Shown here one piece after another: positions 1 to 10,077 of a DNA stretch of 32,082 bases (position 1 is its first letter; each line of letters opens with the position of its first letter). The DNA lies in contig JADGJL010000204.1 in the NCBI GenBank assembly GCA_027600665.1, positions 1-32,082 on the forward strand, given 5' to 3'. Position numbers and translations under genes: made by a program. The DNA is from Irineochytrium annulatum. Lineage: Eukaryota > Chytridiomycota > Chytridiomycetes > Chytridiales > Chytridiaceae. The notes under the pieces were generated by a model. It did not search any database, was not told the DNA's origin, and was given only the letters and a program-made list of their open reading frames with translations.

Positions 1-637
1 CTCCTCCCACCCATCCCCACCATCCTCCCCGACGACCGATGACACGTAAAATCCGTCTCCGCCGATCCGAGGCCACCTCCACACCAACGAGCGTCGACCC
101 AACGCGTCGCGACCAAGCAAGAGCGTGCTGGATGCCGCGTGGTAGAGCGCCAACGACCATGGCCCTTGAAGCTGGCTCAGGAGACGCGTGAGACGCGTCT
201 GCCAATCTTGGGGGTCGCAGGCGAGCCGGACGGCCTCGAAGAGGTGCTGCGCGTCATTGGCGTCACCTGCTGGCAGCTAGTCAAAAAGCTAACTTGTGAG
301 CAAGGTCGACAATTCGTGAAGAAAGAGCAAAGCGAGAACGAACATGGAAGCAGTCCTCAGATGGGTCGTCGAAGATCTCGCCGTTAAACATAAGCACTAG
401 TCCGCCGGCACGCGATCGTCCTTCATCCTCGTTCAGCGACTGCAAGGGCTGCGCAACGGTGTCCGGGCCGCGGAGATGAAGGACGGAGGAAACGAGGCGG
501 AGGTGCAGCGACGGTGTGACGGGGACTGTGACAGTGCCGAGGTGGTCGGGGCCTCGGCGGGAAACGTGAGACTGCAGCGAGGCGAGGAGGTCGTTGGTAG
601 GGTCGGCGCTAGACACGGCAATGAGGATGCCGCACAT
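1..637 (-). CDS. ASNSD1: ASNSD1-like protein, N-terminal glutamine amidotransferase domain (partial)
   Basis: The 5' part of a gene that runs off the left edge; 190 residues are visible. Exon 1 is 637-344 and exon 2 is 276-1, with a 67-nt phase-0 intron at 277-343. The protein starts MCGIL, so Cys2 is the nucleophile of a class II (Ntn-type) glutaminase after Met removal. It then shows RRGPD (residues 27-31), FNGEI (84-88), and in exon 2 an LQGPWSLALYHAAS stretch followed by GRDALGRRSLVW. The GPW...GRD..GRRSL series is typical of asparagine synthetase domain-containing protein 1 rather than housekeeping asparagine synthetase. The C-terminal synthetase-like domain would lie outside the window. 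The first ATG of the domain is used because Cys must be residue 2. The gene is divergent from the chitinase at 821, with 183 bp between the starts. Family assignment is strong; whether it is catalytically active cannot be judged. Confidence 0.85.
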
Positions 638-820
638 TTGACGATGAGGAATGGCTTGGAGGACATCGAATGGCAATTCCGGCTCAAACCTCTTTCGGCG
701 AAACTGTTCATCATCATTTATTTCGCTGTCTTCACATGGCGTTTCGAGTCATTGGTAAATGGTAAGACAAAAGGGCTTGGCCATTGGACGAAGGCGCGAG
801 AGGCAGGGCGATCGATCTCC

Positions 821-3800
821 ATGTCCTCTATCGCCATCGCCGTCGCCGTCCTTCTCGGGTCCGCGGCCGCTGCACCGGCTCCCGGATGCGTCCGCTCGAC
901 CCATGCGCCTGTCAATACCTCGCCGCCGGCATATGGCAGCAGCCACGTCAGCGTCCTTAGCGACGTCGCCAGGTAAAGTGGCACCCGCGTCCTCCCAGAG
1001 CACTCACTGACCCCGTTGTCAGCTCGACGCGGCCCTCGGTCTCGTACGGCAACGCTATCAGCTCGGCATCGCCGGTCATGGCGGTCACGTCCGGTGCATT
1101 GCCTGCGAGCAGCTGGAGCCGCACGGAGATCGTCTACACCAGCGTCGGGTCGTCGAAATCTGCTGGACAGACTAGCACGGCACCGAGCTACTCGTCCTAC
1201 ACGCCCGTATCGTCGTCTGCCACGGGTGCCACGACCGCGATAACGAGCTCCATCGTATATTCGTCCGCGTCCGCGTCACCGACCGCGTCGGCGAACAGCA
1301 GCGCCGCCGCCCAGGCCACGGCCGCGACCTCGACCTCGGAGGTTGCCACTCCGATTACGTACTCTAAAAGCACCGCCAGCACGACGGGTGCTGCGGCTGA
1401 TTTGACGACCGCCGTGTACTCGATCCCAACCGCTTCCACTCCGATCACTTACTCTGCCGGCAGCGGGACAGCCACCAGCTCTGCAGCTGACCAGACAACA
1501 TCCATCAGCTACTTTGCGACCAGCTCCGCAGCTGATAAGTCCAACGCGGCGCCGACTGTGACCTCCTTTGCCAGCACCGAGACCGCGATATCCAACTATG
1601 AGATTTGTCTTCCACTGTTGTGGACTTGAGCGCGACGATCCCGGCCAGCGCTTCCAGCACGGCTGCGGCCGCCGCGACGGCCGAAACGATAGCAGCTACC
1701 GAGCCGACCGCGACGGGGCCCGTTTACACCTCCTCGAGTACGCCTACCGCGAGCGAAACCACTTCCAGCGCGGATATACCACCCTCGACTTCGTCCGTAA
1801 ATATATACATGTCGGGTTCCAGTACGACTCATGCCGCCACCGCAACTTCGAGCACAGCAGACGTTCCTGCGTACATGTCGGCTCCTAGCACGACAGAAAT
1901 TCCCACCTCGAGCGCGACGGATATCTCAACGTCATCTTCCGCCCCAGCAGTTTACCAGTCAACGGCAAGCACGGATGTTGCTACCTCAAACTCGGCGGAT
2001 GCATCAACGTCTGCTTCCGACCCGGCAGTTTACGTGTCAACAACAAGCACGGATGTTCCCACTTCGAGCACGGCCGATACTTCAACGTCTACTTCCGCCC
2101 CGGCAGTTTACGCGTCATCGAACACGGATGTTCCTACATCAAACTCGGCGGATGTATCGACGTCTGCTTCCGACCCGGCAGTTTACGTTTCAACAACAAG
2201 CACGGATGTTCCCACTTCGAGCACGGCCGATACTTCAACGTCTACTTCCGCCCCGGCAGTTTACACGTCATCGAGCACGGATGTTCCTACCTCAAGCTCA
2301 ATGGAAGTCCCGACATCTGCTTCCGCCCCTGTCTCGACGTCTACTTCCGCCCCAGCTGTTTACAATTCGACGACAAGCACGGATATTTCTACCTCAAGCT
2401 TGGCGGATGTCTCCACGTCTGCTTCCGTCCCGGCAATTTACACGTCCACGGCAAGCACTGTTGTTGCTACCTCGAGCTCGGCGGATGTATCGACGTCTGC
2501 TTCCGCCCCGTCTGTTTACACGTCCACGGCAAGCACGGAAAGTCCCACCTCGAGCGCCGTAACCGCCTCAACGTCTGCTTCCGCCCCGGCTACTTACCCG
2601 TCCTCAACTGCGGATGTTCCTACCTCAAGCTCGGTAGATGTCTCGACTTCAAGCTCGATTGAGGTGCCTACCTCAACGGCCAACGCTCCCACGTCGACTT
2701 CGACTGCGACAGTTTACACGTCTAGTTCGACGGCGGCTCCGGTGCCCACGTCAACTTTAAGCACGGCTGACAGCCCGGTTTACACATCGAGTTCGACCGC
2801 GTCCAATTTAATCGCCTCCACGTCGACTTCCGCCGCAGTATCTTCCTCGACTTCCTCCGTTAGTTCGAGCACTGCCGTCCCGACGTCAACGTCGACTTCG
2901 TCTACCGTCATCTCCATTACGAGCTACAGCTTCTCAACCACGACCGCACACGGGACGACATCGAAAAGCGCAAGCACTACGACGACAACGACCAGTAGTA
3001 CGACCACTACCCAGACCGCCACTCCGACCGCGCCCGCCTGCGGCCTCACATACACCGTTGTCTCCGGCGACTACTGCTCCCTCATCGCCAGCAAGTTCGG
3101 CGACGACCTAGCCTTTTTCCTAAACTTAAACTCAAATAGCAACTGCTACAACCTTAAAGTCCGATCGCTTCCATTCCCCTCCTCTTCACGTCATCTCACT
3201 TCTATTTTCTAACAAAAACAGATCGGCGAGAGTTTTTGCGTCCGCCCCGGAACGGCGCCCGCTTGCACAAAATGGTACACGGCCGTGTCAGGCGACTCAT
3301 GCTCAGCGATCGAATCTGCCAACGGCATCTCCGCGTCGGCCTTTGCGACTTTAAACCCGGGTCTGACGTGCCAAAACCTCCTTGCCGGCGAGCGCGTATG
3401 CGTCTCCTCCTCCACACCTAGCACGACGACAGCGACCACGACGACCACCGCCAAAGCCACCGGTACTTCCACGCCCCACTCCAACAAGCTCATCGGCTAT
3501 TGGTATTGTGAAATATGGTGTATCCCTCCTTCTGTGCTGATTGAGCTTTTTTTTCTTTTTCCTCTGAGGGGGCAAAACGCGGCGTCGCAATCTAGCGGCA
3601 CCCAGGCCTCCCTGGGCTCCTATTGCGCGAAGGGTGTATACGACACCATCAACCTCGCCTTCATGTCCTCCTTCAGCGCGAACGGGAAGCCGACCTACGT
3701 GCTTAACTTCGCCAACCTGGGAGGCTACGACTCGACCAAACCGGCGAGCAGTTTTGGCATCAATGCGATCGCGACGGACATTAAACAATGCCAGAGCCTA

Positions 3801-4538
3801 GGAGTCAAGATCCTCCTTTCCGTCGGAGGATCCACGAACACGTACGACGTAAAGAACGGCGATGGTGTCGTCCTCGCGAACCAGTGGCACAACGCCTTTT
3901 TCGGCGGGGCGGACAAGTCCGAGCCACGTCCCTTCACAGACGTTATCTTGGACGGCATTGACCTCGACATCGAGAAGTCCGTCGTCCAGCAAGAGCTCGT
4001 CAAGCTCGCTCAGCGCCTCCGCTCTTTGAATCCTGGTCTGATTGTCACCTCCGCCCCGCAATGCTTCCTAGGCGACGCCAACAACTCAGGCTCGGACGCA
4101 AACCTCGGCAACTTTTTGAAGACCACCAGCGCGTACGACTACATCCAGGTGCAGTTCTACAACAACCCCTCGTGCGAGATTGGAGCCGTCGGCTTTGAAG
4201 CGAACTTCAAGAAGTGGGTCAGCCTGTACGGGAAGAACGTCGTCATCTTGCTTCCTGGGTCGTCGGCGAGCGCGGGCAACGGTTTCGTCCAGAATACGGC
4301 GGACGTCGCGGCGGCTGCGAAGAAACTGAGGGCCGCGTACACGGCGGATATCTTTAGTACGTTTCTTGGGTGGTTGTGCTTCAATGCATGTCTGGCGCTA
4401 ATGGTACTGGTACTATTTGTAGATGCGATCGGCTTGTTCGACGTCAGCAGCGCCGAGGGTGCTTCCGGTGGCGTCACCGTGACTGCAGCGAACCTCGCGT
4501 ACGACTACGGGATACGCGCCGCTTTGGACTCGTTCTAA
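821..4538 (+). CDS. Secreted LysM chitinase (GH18 class III) with long Ser/Thr stalk; apparent frame break near 1600
   Basis: Exons 821-972, 1023-3158 (with a frame break), 3222-3502, 3569-4356 and 4423-4538; about 1,157 residues. It begins with a signal peptide (MSSIAIAVAVLLGSAAAAP). About 650 Ser/Thr/Ala-rich residues follow, a likely O-glycosylated wall-spanning stalk. Two LysM modules come next (CGLTYTVVSGDYC... and CTKWYTAVSGDSC...), then a class III GH18 domain opening IGYWGQNAA. The catalytic DGIDLDIE is at 3951-3974, with VQFYNNPSCE and a C-terminal AYDYGIRAALDSF. LysM binds chitin; GH18 cleaves it with the last Glu of DGIDLDIE as acid. The reading frame changes at about 1600-1607: upstream codons run in one frame to a TGA at 1627, while the Ser/Thr-rich frame continues from about 1605. 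One missing T explains it. A weaker alternative is an intron 1539-1630 with a GTCCAA donor, and another intron here also uses a GTCC donor (3159). The domain call is firm; integrity of the gene is uncertain. Confidence 0.85.
1950..2620 (+). repeat. Degenerate tandem repeats encoding the Ser/Thr-rich stalk
   Basis: The stalk of the first chitinase is built from degenerate repeats of the type S-T-[AS]-S-T-D-V-P-T-S-S, S-A-D-V-S-T-S-A-S-A-P-A-V-Y. One unit recurs almost exactly with a 153-bp spacing (51 codons): the block starting near 2038 is repeated from near 2191. Each sub-unit carries an A-P-[AS]-V-Y landmark. The period is a multiple of three, so gain or loss of units keeps the frame. Confidence 0.8.
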
Positions 4539-4929
4539 GCCTTTGTAATCGTCATTTTCCTTTCGTTTTGCTTTTTTTATTAGACAATTATCCCTGTTTA
4601 TCTTTGAACCTCCGTTTTGTACTGCATTCTCTGTATTTTGGAATATGTTATTCGACATTTTCATTTCTTCATTTCCTAAGTACTGGATGCAACTTTTCCG
4701 TCGTGCGGATTTGCGGAAGCGACCGCCGCTCTTGGGCGCTGAAAATGTTCCGCCCTCCTTTTACATTTTTTTTTCTTTTTAAACAACCGTAAATATTTTT
4801 TATTCGGAACAATCAACAGAGCGCTTTCATTTGAAGGCGTACCGCCTTTTTTCAGCGGCGATATATGGCCATTTTCCATTTCCAGAATGTTTCTTCGGAC
4901 AATAGTGTTCGCTTCATTTTCGCTGCTTG
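4539..4929. other. Spacer after the first chitinase
   Basis: No gene seen. The first part is T-rich on the plus strand (runs of T at about 4570-4580 and 4767-4780), in keeping with a 3' UTR and polyadenylation zone of the chitinase gene. Confidence 0.5.
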
Positions 4930-5490
4930 AGCCGAGCATGCCCGCGCTCATGAGCTCGATCGCAACCTCGCCGTCGCCGCCATCCTGGCCTCGTCCTCAA
5001 ATGCCACGCCTGCCCGTCGGATGTGTCTGCAGCTGCCCTCTCCCGGTCGCATACGTAGCACCGCTTGTGGTGAAGGCTCGCAGAGTGCAATTCGACCTGC
5101 CGTCCCCGCGTATCACCTGTTCATAAATGGAAGCACGCCCGACGCTCCGAACACGACATGTAGAGTCCCGTGATCACCTCCACGCCGTCAGCCGCGATGT
5201 ATCAACCCTGGAACTGGGTCAAGTCACGACAAAGGTGGCCGCTAATACATTGTGCATTCTTCTGCGTCCGGGGACGGCCGCTTCCTGAATTTGGGCATAC
5301 TAAACTCGGTGCGGCAGCAGACATCAACCAAAACGGAAGAAATGCCCCATTAGTACTTAATATTTTGTTTTGATATTTTTCGATAGTGTTGCTGCCTCTT
5401 AAATGAATGAAAATCGCACTTTTTTGTTTTGGGGCGGCTCCTACAGAGACCTGACGTATGACTATGGCGTCTGAGTTATGCTCGACGCAA
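4930..5490 (+). pseudogene. Decayed relic of a third class III chitinase copy
   Basis: Short stretches match the flanking chitinases, in the right order and roughly the right spacing, but in different frames and with stops. ATCCTGGCCTCG at about 4981 followed by CAAATGCC matches the DNA for NPGL..APQC. GTGCAATTC at 5085-5093 matches VQF. AACTGGGTCAAG at 5212-5223 matches K/T-WV-S/K. Codons at 5258-5290 read SSASGDGRFLN against SSASAGNGFVQN. TTTTGGG...GCGGC...TACAGAGA at about 5429-5449 resembles FWDVSTAAIQSE of the second copy. Codons at 5451-5486 read LTYDYGV*VMLD against AYDYGIRAALD, with an in-frame TGA at 5472. No open frame joins them. Upstream LysM and catalytic parts are not recognisable. 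No single match is decisive, but their collinearity between two intact paralogues is. Confidence 0.68.
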
Positions 5491-5833
5491 CCAAACTACC
5501 GTTACGCAATTAGCGTGTAGCATGTTCCCCTTTTATTTCGCGATTTGTTAAAATCTCATCCTCCTTGAATGTGTTTCTGTTCTTCCTTTCGGCTGCCGTT
5601 TCTTTTCCTCTGGGCTTTTTCGACTTCGACGTTGTCATCATGCCGAGTAAGCAATATACGCGACGCACGAGAAAATAAAATCACATAATATAAGTTGGAT
5701 CAAGAACCACGCGATGAAGCCCTGTTAAGTCATTAGGACACCAGTCAGGACCTTACATATACTCCAATCATGACGCGCCTCCTTTGTTGACTTCACATAA
5801 CGGTATCGCGTCCCACCGTCGTCATCGCCCGCC
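5491..5833. other. Upstream region of the second chitinase gene
   Basis: No gene seen. Holds the presumed promoter and 5' UTR of the chitinase starting at 5834. An AT-rich patch at 5676-5700 lies about 140 bp upstream of the start codon; it is not a clear TATA box. Confidence 0.4.
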
Positions 5834-7888
5834 ATGCGTCCTGCCCCCGGCTGGCGCGCCCCGCTTCTTGTCCTCGCGCTCGCAGCCGTTTCATCCGCAG
5901 CCCCTCTCAAGAGAAGATGCGCGGCCCATCCGCCAGCGGCCGTTGTCGAACTTCCACAGACTCCAGCACCCACGCCAACCCCATCGCCTACGCCAACGCC
6001 GACACCAGCGACAACTCCGACATGCGGCGCGCAGCATACCGTGGTTGGCGGGGACACGTGTTACGCGATCGCGTCCCATTGGGGTCTCACAGTAGCGTAC
6101 CTGGAGCAGCTGAACCCTGGCCTGAACTGCGCACTACAGGTTTGTTTGTTGGCCGCGTCATTGTTGAGGATGCTGTCGACATTCACGGTAGCATTGCTGA
6201 CGCGTTTTTCTTTCTTGTGAGCAGGCCGGGCAGATTCTTTGCGTGCGGCCTTCGACAGCTCCCGCATGCACGCGCTGGTATGGTTGTAACTCTCTCTTGA
6301 CCCGAAAGCCTAAACATCTTCTTCAAACAGGCACACGATCGTGTCCGGTGATCTCTGCGGCAAGCTAGAGGTTACTTACGGCCTTCAGGCCGCCGACCTC
6401 ATGACCCTTAACCCGGCGCTAGACTGCACCCTCCTCCAGCTCGGCGAGCAGGTCTGTGTCGCCTCCGCGTCCCTCAACGCGAACACGAACGCGGCGCCAG
6501 CCCAGGTTCCCTGCGGCAAGGCATACACGCTCGTGGCTGGCGACTCCTGTGCGTCCGTCGCGAGCATGTACGGCGTTGACCAGGCCTATTTAACCAACTA
6601 CTTGAACTTTGGCGTGGACTGCGCGAAGGTGGGCGCCGGGGCGACTCTGTGTGTAAGGCCGAGGTCGATGACTCCGTGCGCGCGGACCCATGCTGTCCAA
6701 GCCGGCGAGGGTTGCGATTCGGTCGAGGCGGGATTTTCCATGGCGGCCGGCTCGCTGCTCAGCTTAAACCCAGGCCTTAACTGCGCGAGCTTGACGGTAC
6801 GTCTTAGCGAATTGTGTAATGTTTCTTGAATGTGAATTCACTCTTATGCCTATAGGTCGGCGAACAACTTTGCGTGACGGCCGTGACCCCAACTAAGGTC
6901 TCCCACAAGCGCAAGATAAGCGGGTACTGGGGCCAAAACGCCGCCAACGCGCCAGTATCGGCGCCTTTGTACTCATACTGTGCCACCGACCTTTACGACA
7001 CCATCAATCTCTCCTTCCTAGCCGTCTTCTACGTTCATACCTCTACGCCCACCTACGTCCTTAACTTTGCAGACCAGGGCTACTGGACCAGCGCGGACCC
7101 GGAAAACCGCAACGGCCAGAACTTTGGCATGGCGGCGATTGCGGCCGACATTGTTTCGTGCCAGAACTTGGGCGTCAAGATCACTTTGTCGATCGGCGGC
7201 GGGGTCATAGCCTACAATATTACTCAGGGGGATGGCCCCATCTTCGCGAGCGCTTGGCACGCCGCCTTCTTCGGCGGGCGCGCGACCACGGTTGCCCGTC
7301 CCTTCGGCAACGTTGTCCTGGACGGCATCGACTTCGACATTGAGGCTACCGTCGATCAGAATGAGCTTATCAAGCTCGCCGCAGGACTGAGGGGCCTGAA
7401 CCCGGGGATGATCATCTCGTCAGCTCCGCAGTGCAGCCTGATGCTCGGCGCGGATGCAAACTTGGGCACGTTCCTGCAAAGGACGGACCTGTACGACTAC
7501 ATCAACGTTCAGTTTTACAATAATCCGGCCTGCGAGTTGACGGCGCCTGGATTCCTGCAGAACTTCGACACATGGGTTAAGATGTACAATAAACCCGTCG
7601 TGCTTGGCATTCCGTCGTCGCCGACCGCCTCGAACACCGGATTTGTTAAGTCCGTCGTAACAATGAAGAGCATCGTTGACGTTCTCGTGTCTAAATACAC
7701 TATAGCTCAATTCAGTGAGTGGTTTTGCTTTCCGATGATTCCAAAGCCAACATGCGATTATGCTTTTAGACTCGATTACGTTTTGGGATGTGAGCACTGC
7801 GGCCATACAGTCGGAGAACACCACGGGAATGTCTGCCGACCTGACTTACGACCTCGGAATTCGTCATCTGCTGGACTCGTATCCGTAA
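5834..7888 (+). CDS. Secreted chitinase with four LysM modules and a GH18 class III domain
   Basis: Exons 5834-6139, 6225-6277, 6331-6796, 6856-7714 and 7770-7888; 600 residues. A signal peptide (about residues 1-24) and a Pro/Thr-rich linker (41-62) lead into four LysM modules at about 64-109, 117-163, 179-227 and 233-282. Each keeps the GD.C, NPxLxC and G-[EQ]-x-[LV]-C-V landmarks to varying degree. The GH18 domain opens with ISGYWGQNAA. It has the SIGGG strand and DGIDFDIE at residues 431-438 (7321-7344), so the catalytic Glu438 is intact. It ends ITFWDVS...DLTYDLGIRHLLDSYP. It should be exported and cut chitin while LysMs hold it to the polymer, in wall remodelling or digestion of foreign chitin. 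The last intron splits the codon after the F of QF in the same phase-1 position as in the paralogue at 821-4538. No frame defects seen. Confidence 0.93.
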
Positions 7889-7959
7889 CTTATTATATTG
7901 GCTACCTGCGTCACGCTTCAAATGCTGCAAGATAGAATTACAAATCCGTTTGCTAGCAT

Positions 7960-8045
7960 CGTTGCTAGCTGCCTTGGAGTCTACGAGCGCGCTGACCGGA
8001 ACCTCCTCCGACCTTTCTTACGCTTTCCTGTTAGAAGCCTTTAAA
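7960..8045 (+). pseudogene. Short relic of a chitinase C-terminus
   Basis: About 100 bp after the stop of the second chitinase, codons at about 7989-8045 read ALTGTSSDLSYAFLLEAF. This aligns with NTTGMSADLTYDLGIRHLLDSY, the end of the second chitinase, with a gap of a few residues. At DNA level 7998-8022 matches 19 of 25 positions of the segment coding GMSADLTY. No start, catalytic motif or LysM is present. It could be the tail of another lost copy or a partial duplication. The match is short, so chance is not excluded. Confidence 0.5.
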
Positions 8046-8442
8046 ACTTTATTTTATGATTGGTTCACCTTTCGACCACAAGCCATCTCCTTCGCCGTTC
8101 ATCACACTAAACTACGTTTCTCCATGATATCTAGTATCCGCGCTTTCGCCTTACCGAAAGTATCGGAATTTTCTTATCAATAGACCCGTCTTCTGCAAGC
8201 GCAATAAACGCTGCACCTATACACGGCACTGAATTCCTCGAAGCTGTTTGGCGAACGCTGACTTGATCGCATCTCTGGTATCTGTATGTATTCGTTTTCG
8301 TCTTGGAACGGCTTTGCCATCACACCTTTCTGGGATTCATACAAAGCAAAAATGAATTTCTTGCATGTAAGAACGTATATTCTGAAGTGCATGCATGTAG
8401 CAGTAATAAATGCTGAAGATAGGTTATAATATGCGCAGTCCA
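8046..8442. other. Spacer between convergent genes
   Basis: No gene seen. It separates the 3' ends of the second chitinase (plus) and the RBR ligase (minus). AATAAA occurs on the plus strand near 8203 and 8405, possible polyadenylation signals for plus-strand transcripts. Confidence 0.4.
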
Positions 8443-10077
8443 TTATGCGGCGAGGTCAACAAAATTCATGAAATCTTCGTTCGCCTCCTCATTAACAAGG
8501 CCGTCGTTGCCCTCAAACAGCCTATTGTAGCACCTGCTCGTCTTTGAGCTGAAATGGTCGTACGGCTTATCCTGCAGCATAGCGTCAAATACATAAAATG
8601 CGACCGAAAGAAAAACGGAAATTCTCACCTTATTAAGCGTCGACGAGCACAGGTAGCAGAAATGCACGCCGCAAATGCTGCAAGTCATATGGCTGCAACC
8701 AGAGCTCCTCTCTACCCCGACCCCGCACCTCGGACACCTCTGAGCGTTCTGCTTAATCCAGAGCGCGTTCTTCTCCTCCTCCACGATTTTTTCGAGCCTC
8801 TTCCTCCCATACCGCGTCTCCAGCAACTTTCTCTTTTCGCCCTCGGACTCCTCGTATTCCTGCACCAGTTTGCCAAGGTGCTCGATCTCGCAGTACTGCG
8901 CGACGCCGTGCCAGGTGCGGTGGCAGTAGAAGCAGAACGCGAACGAGCAGCGGCTGCAGATGCAAAGCTTGTCCGAGTCCTTCTGGCGGGCCACGGGGAC
9001 GCCGCAGGAGGGGCGAGGGCACCAAGTGACGTCCGGCCGGCGCTCCATGCGGCGCTTCTCAACCAGACTGACGTGGCGAGCGAAGAGCTCGTCCCCCACG
9101 ATGCGGCGGATCTCGTCGTCCGTCACCCCTGGCCCGCCGTCCAGGTCCTCTTCTCCCTCCCCGCTGCCCTCACCGCCGCCGCCGCCGCCGCCCACACCGC
9201 CCTGCCGCGCTTTCCGCTTCCGCTTGCAGGCCGCATCGGGGCACCCGACCTTCGCGACGTCCCCCTCCGCGATCATGAGCGAGAAGTACTCCCCGCAGCA
9301 CTCCAGACAATAACTGTGCCTGCAGAACCCAAACCTCACGCACCCAGACCCTTTCTTCTCTTCGAAGCAAATCCCGCACGTGACGGTGGACGAGTCAAAC
9401 AGCCGCCGCGCGCGATCGCGGTCCTCGGCCATGATCTGATCCACGCGGCGACGGAGCTCCGCAGGAGGGGAGCCCGCCGGCATTCCGAGGTCCAGAATCG
9501 GGGAGCCGCAAAGGTCGTCCGGATCGGCCAGAAGGAGATTCAGAGACGACACGGCCTCCTCTTTGCAGTAATCTGCGTAGAGAAACATGACCACGTCCGG
9601 GTTATCGGGATCCCACAAGCGCGACAGGCGGCGGAGGATGTCCGCGCGCCGCGCCGGGGTGAGCCAGGGCGCTTCCAGGACAATCCGGGGAGGTGCAGAG
9701 TGAGGGTATGTGAACGGGATGGAAAAGTGGAGAACCAGACGAAGGTGCTCGATCTCAACGAAGCTGGCAGGTGCTGGCGGTGGACTCGCCGGCTGGGAGA
9801 CCTCCTCTGTTGTGATCTCTTTGGGTTCGATGCGGGACACCTCGCCGCCGGAGATGGAGATGGCGTTCAGCCGGCGATGGATCGCCGCCCGCGTTTGCTC
9901 CTCTGTCACCGGTTCCTCCGGAGGGGGTATAGGAAGGCGAATGAGGTTCGTTGGGGAGTCGAAAGACGGGAATATGATCATGCGGCCGAGCAACTGGTCG
10001 GGCAGCGTCTCGTAGATGAAGTCGTCGTCAAATATGGCCTTCAAGGCCAGCAGCTCGTTTTCTAGGTCGAAGTCCAT
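8443..10077 (-). CDS. RNF14: RWD-domain RBR E3 ubiquitin ligase (RNF14/Itt1 type)
   Basis: Exons 10077-8629 and 8571-8443, with a 57-nt intron at 8572-8628; 525 residues. An RWD domain (about 4-180) is followed by RING1 (CGICFEE at 234, then CRHSYCLECC), a Gly/Glu-rich insertion (294-315), and an IBR domain (about 353-396, WCPRPSCGVPV and CSFAFCFYCHRTWH). A charged helix and RING2 follow (448-477, CPRCGVGVERSSGCSHMTC). Cys461 in GCSHM is the expected catalytic Cys that accepts ubiquitin from E2 as a thioester before transfer. RWD plus RBR in this order is the layout of human RNF14 and yeast Itt1, linked to translation termination and ribosome-associated ubiquitination. The short acidic C-terminus (NEEANEDFMNFVDLAA) follows the intron. 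The Gly run comes from a GCC-type repeat near 9174-9195 on the plus strand and may vary in length. Confidence 0.92.
   Translation of the reverse strand: MDFDLENELLALKAIFDDDFIYETLPDQLLGRMIIFPSFDSPTNLIRLPIPPPEEPVTEEQTRAAIHRRLNAISISGGEVSRIEPKEITTEEVSQPASPPPAPASFVEIEHLRLVLHFSIPFTYPHSAPPRIVLEAPWLTPARRADILRRLSRLWDPDNPDVVMFLYADYCKEEAVSSLNLLLADPDDLCGSPILDLGMPAGSPPAELRRRVDQIMAEDRDRARRLFDSSTVTCGICFEEKKGSGCVRFGFCRHSYCLECCGEYFSLMIAEGDVAKVGCPDAACKRKRKARQGGVGGGGGGGEGSGEGEEDLDGGPGVTDDEIRRIVGDELFARHVSLVEKRRMERRPDVTWCPRPSCGVPVARQKDSDKLCICSRCSFAFCFYCHRTWHGVAQYCEIEHLGKLVQEYEESEGEKRKLLETRYGRKRLEKIVEEEKNALWIKQNAQRCPRCGVGVERSSGCSHMTCSICGVHFCYLCSSTLNKVRISVFLSVAFYVFDAMLQDKPYDHFSSKTSRCYNRLFEGNDGLVNEEANEDFMNFVDLAA

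Noticed and set aside
1605..3212. Separate gene for a Ser/Thr-rich protein starting near 1605
   Set aside because: No ATG at its start, same composition continues from the upstream exon with signal peptide, and its end splices directly into the LysM/chitinase exons.
8554..10065. A 503-codon open frame on the plus strand
   Set aside because: It is antisense to the RBR ligase, has no recognisable domain, and is explained by the GC-rich third positions of the real minus-strand gene.
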